From: Methylobacterium sp.
Lineage (GTDB): Bacteria > Pseudomonadota > Alphaproteobacteria > Rhizobiales > Beijerinckiaceae
Direction: 5' to 3'
NCBI GenBank assembly: GCA_020252865.1
Contig: JADCCH010000034.1
Coordinates: forward strand, 1-7,005
DNA length: 7,005 bases
Shown here: in pieces, positions 1-4,354 of the stretch
Layout: each line of letters begins with the position of its first letter
Numbering within the stretch: the first letter of the stretch is position 1
Program-made: the position numbers and the translations under genes
The notes under the pieces: generated by a model
What the model saw: only the letters and a program-made list of their open reading frames with translations
The model's database searches: none
What the model was told of the DNA's origin: nothing

Positions 1-685
1 CGATGCGCGGGCCCATGGCGCGCGCCAGCGCCTTCGAGGCCGCGACCGCACCGGGTGCGGTCGCGAGATAGGGCTTCGCCTCGGCCATCACGGTGGCATC
101 CAGATCTTCCGCCGGGACCACCTTCGCGATGAGGCCGAGTTCTGCCGCCTCCCGCGCCTCGAAGAGCCGCGCCGACATGAACACCCGCCTTGCGCGCCCC
201 TCGCCCATCCGCGCCAGCACGTAGGGCGAGATGGTCGCCGGGATGAGCCCGAGCTTCGTTTCGGTGAGGCCGAGCTTCGCACCCTCCGCCGCGATCGCGA
301 CATCGCAGACCGCAATCATCCCCACGCCGCCGCCGAAGGCATTGCCATGCACGCGGCCGATCAGCGGCTTTTCCAGCGTATTCAGGGCGTAAAGCATTTC
401 CGCGAGCTTGCGCGCCTCGGCCATGCGCTGGCCGCGCGTCGCGGTCATCTGCTGGCGCATCCAGCCGAGATCGCCCCCGGCGCAGAAGCTCGCGCCTTCG
501 CCCGCGAGGATGACCACGCGGATGGCGGGATCGGCATTGATGCGCGCGGCGATGCCCGTCAGTTCCGCGATCATCGCGGGCGAAAGCGCATTGTGCTTCT
601 CCGGCGCGCTGAGTGTCAGCGTCGCGATGCCGGTATCAACCCAGGTGAGGCGGAGGGTTTCGAGGCGAGGGCTTTCGGGCTTCAT
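1..685 (-). CDS. liuC: Crotonase-family enoyl-CoA hydratase, probably methylglutaconyl-CoA hydratase (3' end cut by window edge)
   Basis: Read on the minus strand from ATG at 685, the frame stays open to the window edge, giving about 228 of the roughly 260 residues usual for the family. Crotonase landmarks are in order: PEKHNAL near residue 28, the oxyanion-hole segment SFCAGGDLGWM (66-76), HGNAFGGGVGM (113-123), and TETKLGLIPATISPYV (141-156), whose E142 matches the second catalytic Glu of enoyl-CoA hydratase. The first catalytic Glu position is Gly (G122). From memory, that Gly and the IPATISPYV segment are typical of LiuC-type 3-methylglutaconyl-CoA hydratases rather than classical ECH. 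The inferred reaction is hydration of 3-methylglutaconyl-CoA to HMG-CoA in leucine breakdown. The ATG lies 3 nt after the lyase stop, and an AGGGGA ribosome binding site (692-697) sits inside the end of the lyase gene, so the two are co-transcribed. Family certain; substrate inferred from motif and neighbour. Confidence 0.85.
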   Translation of the reverse strand, partial: MKPESPRLETLRLTWVDTGIATLTLSAPEKHNALSPAMIAELTGIAARINADPAIRVVILAGEGASFCAGGDLGWMRQQMTATRGQRMAEARKLAEMLYALNTLEKPLIGRVHGNAFGGGVGMIAVCDVAIAAEGAKLGLTETKLGLIPATISPYVLARMGEGRARRVFMSARLFEAREAAELGLIAKVVPAEDLDATVMAEAKPYLATAPGAVAASKALARAMGPRI

Positions 686-688
686 GGA

Positions 689-1540
689 TTATCCCCTGAG
701 GCTGCGCGCGAAGGCGGCGACGGATTCGAGCTTGGAGAGGTCGAGGCCGGTCTCGTAGCCTTTGAGATGGAGCATTCGGGCGACGGCAAGGGTATCGACA
801 TTGCCCTTCGCGCCCGGCGCATAGGGGCAGCCGCCGAGACCGCCGACGGAGGAATCGAACACGCGCAAACCCCGATCGAGGCTCATCGCGATGTTCTCCA
901 GCGCCCGGCCGCCCGTATCGTGGAAGTGCCCGGCGAGTTTTTCCGGCGGCACGGCCTTCGCCACCGCATCGAGCATGCGCGCGATGCCCTCGGGTGTCGC
1001 CTTGCCGATCGTATCGCCGAGGCTCACCTCGTAACAGCCCATGCCGAAAAGCGCGCTTGCCACCTCCGCGACCTTTCCCGGCGGTGTGGGGCCGTCATAA
1101 GGGCATTCGACCACGCAGGAAATGTAGCCGCGTACGGGCATGCCATCGGCTTTCGCGGCGGCCATCACGGGTTCAAAGCGCTGCAAGCTCTCGGCGATGG
1201 CGCAATTGATGTTTTTCCGGCTGAAGCCTTCGGAGGCGGAAGCGAAGATCGCGACCTCATCAGCCTTCGCGGCAATCGCGCCTTCATAGCCCTTGAGATT
1301 GGGCGTGAGGACCGCATAGCCGATTCCTGGCTTTCGCGTGATCCCCGCCATCACTTCCGCCGCATCCGCCATCTGCGGCACCCATTTCGGCGAGACGAAG
1401 CTCGTGACCTCGATGCGGTCGAACCCGCATTCGGAGAGGCGGTTGACGAGTTCGATCTTTTGCGCCGTGGGGATGAGGCGCGCCTCGTTCTGCAGGCCGT
1501 CACGCGGGCTCATCTCGAAGATGCGGACATGCTCGCCCAT
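689..1540 (-). CDS. mvaB: Hydroxymethylglutaryl-CoA lyase
   Basis: This cytosolic DRE-TIM (HMGL-like) barrel enzyme splits HMG-CoA into acetyl-CoA and acetoacetate, the last step of leucine degradation; within such operons it is also called liuE. The 283-residue protein is close to bacterial family length (about 300), slightly short at the C terminus. Visible motifs: MSPRDGLQNE (10-19; R13 and D14 are the active-site Arg and metal-binding Asp), IEVTSFVSPKWVPQMAD (43-59), VLTPNLKG (77-84), FSRKNINCA (106-114), SLGDTIG (173-179), the metal-binding pair in GHFHDTGG (H205, H207), and the signature GLGGCPYAPGAKGN (234-247) with catalytic C238. All key residues are present. The start ATG at 1540 follows a run of nine G on the coding strand, which must act as the ribosome binding site. 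Upstream lies a repeat-filled gap of 584 bp, so the other leucine genes (liuA, liuB, liuD) are not directly upstream. Confidence 0.97.
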   Translation of the reverse strand: MGEHVRIFEMSPRDGLQNEARLIPTAQKIELVNRLSECGFDRIEVTSFVSPKWVPQMADAAEVMAGITRKPGIGYAVLTPNLKGYEGAIAAKADEVAIFASASEGFSRKNINCAIAESLQRFEPVMAAAKADGMPVRGYISCVVECPYDGPTPPGKVAEVASALFGMGCYEVSLGDTIGKATPEGIARMLDAVAKAVPPEKLAGHFHDTGGRALENIAMSLDRGLRVFDSSVGGLGGCPYAPGAKGNVDTLAVARMLHLKGYETGLDLSKLESVAAFARSLRG

Positions 1541-1546
1541 GCGATT

Positions 1547-1555
1547 CCCCCCCCC
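1547..1555 (-). promoter_or_regulatory. G9 homopolymer serving as ribosome binding region of mvaB
   Basis: Nine consecutive C on the plus strand (nine G on the coding strand) end 6 nt before the mvaB ATG. No other purine-rich Shine-Dalgarno sequence is present, so the tract is the likely ribosome-binding region. Such runs are prone to slippage. Confidence 0.5.
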
Positions 1556-1561
1556 GTTTCT

Positions 1562-1590
1562 ATTCTAGAGCACGCCTCGTTTTGATGGAA
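1562..1590 (-). promoter_or_regulatory. Candidate sigma-70-type promoter for mvaB-liuC
   Basis: On the minus strand a good -10 (TAGAAT, 1562-1567) lies 17 bp downstream of a poor -35 (TTCCAT, 1585-1590). Transcription would begin near the G9 run, leaving a leader of only about 15 nt. The -10 is formed by the CTAGA edge of the adjacent repeat element, so the repeat may supply part of the promoter. The -35 match is weak and this call is tentative. Confidence 0.22.
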
Positions 1591-1606
1591 TCAAAACCGA
1601 GCTCTA
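1566..1606. repeat. Palindromic intergenic element bounded by TAGAGC/GCTCTA
   Basis: The terminal hexamers TAGAGC (1566-1571) and GCTCTA (1601-1606) are inverted repeats. Inside, CTCG plus TTTTGAT (1576-1586) pairs with ATCAAAA plus CGAG (1590-1601) around a GGA loop, with one unpaired C at 1597. The hairpin is strong but has no adjoining T-tract, so a simple intrinsic terminator is not supported. It shares its boundary sequence with the other modules of this intergenic region. Confidence 0.75.
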
Positions 1607-1621
1607 TCCTATTGTTTTGTT

Positions 1622-1665
1622 GCATGTTGTTACGCAAAACTGATATCCACTTTTGCGCAACATGC
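1622..1665 (-). repeat. 44-nt stem-loop element, type 1 (divergent single copy)
   Basis: GCATGTTG (1622-1629) pairs with CAACATGC (1658-1665), 8 bp. After a 3-nt bulge (TTA), CGCAAAA pairs with TTTTGCG (7 bp) around an 11-nt loop. On the minus strand the loop reads GTGGATATCAG. The element is followed by GCTCTAG (1664-1670). Its length and plan match each of the six tandem units at 1770-2123, although only 23 of 44 positions are identical. Confidence 0.85.
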
Positions 1666-1676
1666 TCTAGCGGCGG

Positions 1677-1686
1677 TGGTATACCA
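1677..1686. repeat. Perfect 10-bp palindrome TGGTATACCA in a spacer between repeat modules
   Basis: The stretch 1671-1711 separates two CTAG-bounded repeat modules and shows no reading frame of interest. Its only structure is this 10-bp palindrome, extendable with one bulge and one mismatch into GCGG...CCGC arms (about 1670-1692). It may be a protein-binding site or simply another repeat module; no function can be assigned. Confidence 0.45.
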
Positions 1687-1712
1687 ACGCCCGCAGGGGA
1701 ATGAAAGCCGGC

Positions 1713-1754
1713 TAGAGCATTTTCCGATCTGACCGGATCCGATCGGATGCTCTA
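1713..1754. repeat. Stem-loop repeat module, type 2
   Basis: TAGAGCA (1713-1719) pairs with TGCTCTA (1748-1754). After a TTT bulge, TCCGATC (1723-1729) pairs with GATCGGA (1741-1747) around an 11-nt loop (TGACCGGATCC). The 38-nt core 1715-1752 aligns without gaps to 6254-6291 at 29 of 38 positions. The outer-stem pair A-T here is G-C there, a compensatory change. It directly abuts the tandem array. Confidence 0.8.
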
Positions 1755-2123
1755 TCTCTTTGTCTGGTCGCATTTTCTTCACGCGAGCCGGTTCCCACCT
1801 CGCTTGAAAATGCTTGTCTCTTTCCTTGATCGCATTTTCTTGACGCGAGCCGGTTACCACCTCGCTTGAAAATGCTTGTCTCTTTCCTTGATCGCATTTT
1901 CTTCACGCGAGCCGGTTCCCACCTCGCTTGAAAATGCTTCTCTCTTTGTCTGGTCGCATTTTCTTCACGCGAGCCGGTTCCCACCTCGCTTGAAAATGCT
2001 TCTCTCTTTGTCTGGTCGCATTTTCTTCACGCGAGCCGGTTACCACCTCGCTTGAAAATGCTTCTCTCTTTGTCTGGTCGCATTTTCTTCACGCGAGCCG
2101 GTTACCACCTCGCTTGAAAATGC
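1752..2123 (-). repeat. Tandem array: six 62-bp units, each a 44-nt stem-loop plus an 18-nt linker
   Basis: The motif GCATTTTC begins at 1770, 1832, 1894, 1956, 2018 and 2080, an exact 62-bp period. Each 44-nt core folds as GCATTTTC/GAAAATGC (8 bp), an asymmetric internal loop, GCGAG/CTCGC (5 bp) and an 11-nt loop reading GTGGGAACCGG or GTGGTAACCGG on the minus strand. Units differ at few sites: the loop C/A position is C,A,C,C,A,A from left to right, and unit 2 has TTGACG for TTCACG. Linkers are of two kinds, one with TTTCCTTGATC (after units 1 and 2) and one with TTTGTCTGGTC (before unit 1 and after units 3-5). The period is not a multiple of 3 and all frames across it break, so it is non-coding. 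From memory, single copies of this sequence are scattered between genes in Rhizobiales genomes. Confidence 0.95.
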
Positions 2124-2124
2124 T

Positions 2125-3111
2125 CTAGGTGCGGCTCGCGCGGAAGCTTTCCACGGCGGCGCGCTTCGGCATCGGCGCAACCGCGCCATGGCCGAGGGTG
2201 GCGAGCGCGGCCGCCGCATTGGCGTAGGAGGCAGCCGTGAAAGGATCACCCGTGCGGAGCCATTCCGCGAGGAATGCACCATCGAAGGTGTCGCCCGCGC
2301 CGGAGGCATCGACCGCTTCGACCGGATAGGCTGGAACCAACGCGCGCGACGCTGGAATCGCGACCATCGTGCCGTTTTTGCCCAGGGTCAGCGCGACGAT
2401 TTTCGCGCCGAGGGCGAGATAGAAATCGCAGATTTCATCGGGTGTCTGCAGGCCGGTAAGGGTCTGCGCGTCATCAAGGCCGGGCAGCGCGATATCGGCC
2501 TCGGCCATCGCGGCATGGGTGATCGCCCGGGCGCGCTCGATCGGCCAGAGCTTGAGGCGCAGGTTGGTGTCGTAGCTCACCACCGTCCCGGCCCTCCTTG
2601 CTGCGGCGATGGCCGTGAAGATCGCGTCGGCGCAACTCTCCGAAATGGCCTGGCTGATGCCCGAGACATGCAGCACGCGCGCCTCCGCGATGAGATCGGC
2701 GGGAATCTCGGCGGGCGTCATGCGGCTCGCGGCCGAGCCCTTCCGCCAGTAGCTGAACTGGTGGCCATCCGCGCCATAGGTGATGAAATAGATGCCGGTG
2801 GAGCCATCGGCGCGGGTGATGACGCGTGAGGCATCAACGCTCTCAGTCGCCCAGAGGCGCAGGAAATCCGCGCCGAAGGCGTCGGCTCCAAGCGCGGTGA
2901 AATAGGCGCAGGCCGTGCCCTGTCGCGCCGCCGCGATGATGGTGTTGGAGGTGTCCCCGCCATGGCCCGGCAGGTAGAGCCGCTCCCCCCCGCGCGTGAC
3001 CTCGGCGAATTCCATCATGGGTTCGCCGATGGCCAGCAGATCGAAACGCCGGGCAGCCGGAACGGGCAGGGCAGAGACAGGAACCGGCGCGAAAGGCATC
3101 GACACACTCAT
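2125..3111 (-). CDS. kdgK: 2-dehydro-3-deoxygluconate kinase (PfkB/ribokinase family)
   Basis: This cytosolic sugar kinase phosphorylates 2-keto-3-deoxygluconate with ATP to KDPG, feeding the Entner-Doudoroff aldolase. The 328 residues show the ribokinase fold in order: GEPMMEF (29-35) in the first strand, the KdgK-type substrate motif GGDTSN (51-56), the segment around YWRKGSAA (121-128) that parallels YWRNEAAA of E. coli KdgK, VSGIS (149-153), YDTNLRLKLW (180-189), and the PfkB C-terminal signature DASGAGD (268-274) with catalytic D274 and the anion hole. The protein has an N-terminal extension of about 20 residues before the first strand. An in-frame TAA at 3126-3124 leaves ATG 3111 as the first possible start. 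The nearest Shine-Dalgarno-like AGAGAGG is distant (about 19 nt), so M5 (ATG at 3099) cannot be excluded. It follows the CatE-like gene by 60 bp on the same strand, and divergent edd supports the sugar-acid assignment. Confidence 0.92.
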   Translation of the reverse strand: MSVSMPFAPVPVSALPVPAARRFDLLAIGEPMMEFAEVTRGGERLYLPGHGGDTSNTIIAAARQGTACAYFTALGADAFGADFLRLWATESVDASRVITRADGSTGIYFITYGADGHQFSYWRKGSAASRMTPAEIPADLIAEARVLHVSGISQAISESCADAIFTAIAAARRAGTVVSYDTNLRLKLWPIERARAITHAAMAEADIALPGLDDAQTLTGLQTPDEICDFYLALGAKIVALTLGKNGTMVAIPASRALVPAYPVEAVDASGAGDTFDGAFLAEWLRTGDPFTAASYANAAAALATLGHGAVAPMPKRAAVESFRASRT

Positions 3112-3130
3112 TTCATATGATGATTATGAG
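3107..3130 (-). promoter_or_regulatory. Imperfect palindrome covering the kdgK start codon
   Basis: CTCAT (3107-3111) and ATGAG (3126-3130), then TCAT (3113-3116) and ATGA (3120-3123), form nested inverted repeats around ATG, with small internal loops. The arm includes the kdgK start codon. The stem is AT-rich and weak as RNA. It could be an operator or a translational hairpin; neither is established. Confidence 0.35.
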
Positions 3131-3171
3131 CCTCTCTTCGCGTATTCCGCCTGGGGGCGCAAGGCCCGGGG

Positions 3172-4044
3172 TCACAGCTTGCGGAAGGTGACCAGGATGC
3201 CGAAGGGCTCGCGCACCTGAAATTCCGTGGCATCCGGGGTTGCTCCGAGCGTCGTCGAGAGCCGTCGGAACTCGCTCTCTTCGCGGATGGCGAAAGTGAT
3301 CGTCTCGATGCCGGTGACGTCCGGATCACGCGGGGCTGCGCCCGCGCTGTTCCAGGCGTTGAGGCCGATATGGTGGTGATAGCCACCCCAGGAAAGAAAG
3401 CGCGCGCCGGGGCGGCGATGGGTGATGTCCGTTCCCAGAACATCCTGCCACCACGTCGCAGCGCGATCGACATCGCCCACTTGAAGGTGGAAATGCCCGA
3501 TTCGCGTTGCCGACGGCAGGCGCGGGGTTTCATCGCCTGGGGCGGCGTGTTGCACGAGATCGCGCACGGCCATCGGGCCCGTCGTCATGTCGACGCCATC
3601 GTGGTCGCGACGCCAGTCTGCTCGCGGGCGATCGACATAAACCTCGATGCCATTGCCTTCAGGATCGCTGAGGTAGAAGGCCTCGCTGACCGCATGGTCG
3701 GACGCGCCTTCGAAGCGCGCGCCGCTGGCATGCGCCGCAAGGAACCAGCGGCCGAGTTCGGCGCGGGTCGGCACCAGAAAAGCGATATGGAACAAACCCG
3801 AGCCGCGCCCGGAATTGGGGCGTGCTTCAGGCCGATGCCGGATGTGAAGGAAGCCGACGCCCCCTGCGCCGAGCGTGATGTGATCGCCTTCCGCGCCAAT
3901 CCGTTCGAACCCGAGCTGGTCCACATAGAAGCGGGAGAGGGCTTCCGCATCCCGCGCGATGAGCGTGGCGGCCTGCGGATAGACCGGAGAATGTTCGGAT
4001 TCGAGAAAGGATTTCGCCGTGGAAACCTTCGCCATCACGTTCAT
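3172..4044 (-). CDS. CatE-like two-domain VOC protein (glyoxalase/bleomycin resistance/extradiol dioxygenase superfamily)
   Basis: The frame is open from a GTG at 4101, but ATG at 4044 has the best ribosome site (GGAG at 4051-4054, spacing 6 nt) and gives 290 residues, near the length of B. subtilis CatE. Two vicinal-oxygen-chelate modules are visible: residues about 22-140, with GLFHIAFLVP (83-92), DHAVSEAFYLSDPEGNGIEVYVDRP (116-140); and about 180-288, with GHFHLQV (183-189), DVLGTDI (201-207) and WGGYHHHIGLNAW (219-231). These match the catechol-2,3-dioxygenase CatE/YfiE group. The usual third metal ligand, a Glu near the end, is Thr (T286 in ILVTF). The first His position in domain 1 is Ala, while H86 and E134 are present. 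Activity as a ring-cleaving dioxygenase is therefore uncertain; quinone or catechol handling is the family expectation. It is probably co-transcribed with kdgK, which starts 60 bp after its stop. Confidence 0.85.
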   Translation of the reverse strand: MNVMAKVSTAKSFLESEHSPVYPQAATLIARDAEALSRFYVDQLGFERIGAEGDHITLGAGGVGFLHIRHRPEARPNSGRGSGLFHIAFLVPTRAELGRWFLAAHASGARFEGASDHAVSEAFYLSDPEGNGIEVYVDRPRADWRRDHDGVDMTTGPMAVRDLVQHAAPGDETPRLPSATRIGHFHLQVGDVDRAATWWQDVLGTDITHRRPGARFLSWGGYHHHIGLNAWNSAGAAPRDPDVTGIETITFAIREESEFRRLSTTLGATPDATEFQVREPFGILVTFRKL

Positions 4045-4107
4045 GGAACGCTCCATTTCAGCGCTGGGCAATCGACGGTGCCGCGCCTTTTTTGGATGCA
4101 CCTTGCG

Positions 4108-4144
4108 ACTTTGCTATTCAATCCTCCACTTTGCTAATTGAAAA
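4108..4144 (-). promoter_or_regulatory. Candidate promoter and operator for the CatE-like gene: two direct 9-bp repeats 20 bp apart
   Basis: ACTTTGCTA occurs exactly at 4108-4116 and 4128-4136, two helical turns apart, and TTCAAT (4117-4122) is an inverted repeat of ATTGAA (4137-4142). On the minus strand a plausible promoter is -35 TTTTCA (4139-4144), a 17-bp spacer, and -10 TTGAAT (4116-4121), with a start near 4109. One repeat copy would lie in the spacer and the other at the transcription start, the geometry of a repressor operator. The regulator is unknown. Confidence 0.4.
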
Positions 4145-4162
4145 TGCGAAATCGCAAGAATT

Positions 4163-4181
4163 AACCAGGCTTGCCCTGGTT
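4163..4181. promoter_or_regulatory. Inverted repeat in the divergent promoter region
   Basis: AACCAGG (4163-4169) and CCTGGTT (4175-4181) form a perfect 7-bp inverted repeat with a 5-nt centre (CTTGC). It has no T-tract. It lies between the predicted divergent promoters and could bind a dimeric regulator. A smaller GCGA/TCGC repeat lies beside it at 4146-4155. Confidence 0.4.
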
Positions 4182-4228
4182 CTTCCTGCGCGGCAAGGTC
4201 AACGGGTATCGCACGGAGCCAAGCACGA

Positions 4229-4257
4229 TTGTATTTTTCCTACACGTATCGTAATTT
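4229..4257 (+). promoter_or_regulatory. Candidate sigma-70-type promoter for edd
   Basis: TTGTAT (4229-4234), a 17-bp spacer and TAATTT (4252-4257) give a moderate match in the most AT-rich stretch before edd. ACGAT (4225-4229) and ATCGT (4248-4252) form an inverted repeat across it. A start near 4264 would leave a leader of about 90 nt, which also contains the palindrome ATCCGG-T-CCGGAT (4278-4290). Prediction by eye only. Confidence 0.28.
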
Positions 4258-4304
4258 TTGCACATCTTTGATCTGAAATCCGGTCCGGATGAGAAAGAAC
4301 CGCA

Positions 4305-4323
4305 CGGCAGGCAAATCCTGCCG
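4305..4323 (+). promoter_or_regulatory. GC-rich hairpin in the edd 5' leader
   Basis: CGGCAGG (4305-4311) pairs perfectly with CCTGCCG (4317-4323) around a CAAAT loop, ending about 20 nt before the edd ribosome binding site. No T-run follows, so it is not an intrinsic terminator. It may shape translation or bind a protein. Confidence 0.45.
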
Positions 4324-4354
4324 GGTGACGGACGACATGCCCGAGGAACCGTGA

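Noticed and set aside
347..1585. A 412-codon open frame on the plus strand.
   Set aside because: It is antisense to the hydratase and lyase genes, which have clear family motifs. Its protein is rich in Arg, Ala, His and Gly with no recognisable domain, as expected for a shadow frame in GC-rich DNA.
1622..1665. Insertion-sequence terminal inverted repeats around the intergenic region.
   Set aside because: No transposase frame or target-site duplication is seen; the inverted repeats are local hairpins.
1752..2123. Possible CRISPR array.
   Set aside because: Linkers between cores are nearly identical 18-nt sequences rather than unique spacers, and there are no cas genes.
1630..2309. Overlapping minus-strand frames of 76-90 codons with repeated peptides such as KHFQARWEPARVKKMR.
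   Set aside because: They are translations of the 62-bp hairpin repeats. The period is not a multiple of three, so the peptide repeat drifts between frames, and no ribosome site is seen. Such frames are easily misannotated as hypothetical proteins.
2188..2829. A 213-codon plus-strand frame inside kdgK.
   Set aside because: Antisense shadow of kdgK without family features.
4045..4101. GTG start at 4101, extending the CatE-like protein by 19 residues.
   Set aside because: The extension is basic and unlike the family, and the candidate transcription start is close to it. ATG 4044 has GGAG at 6 nt spacing and gives the expected length.
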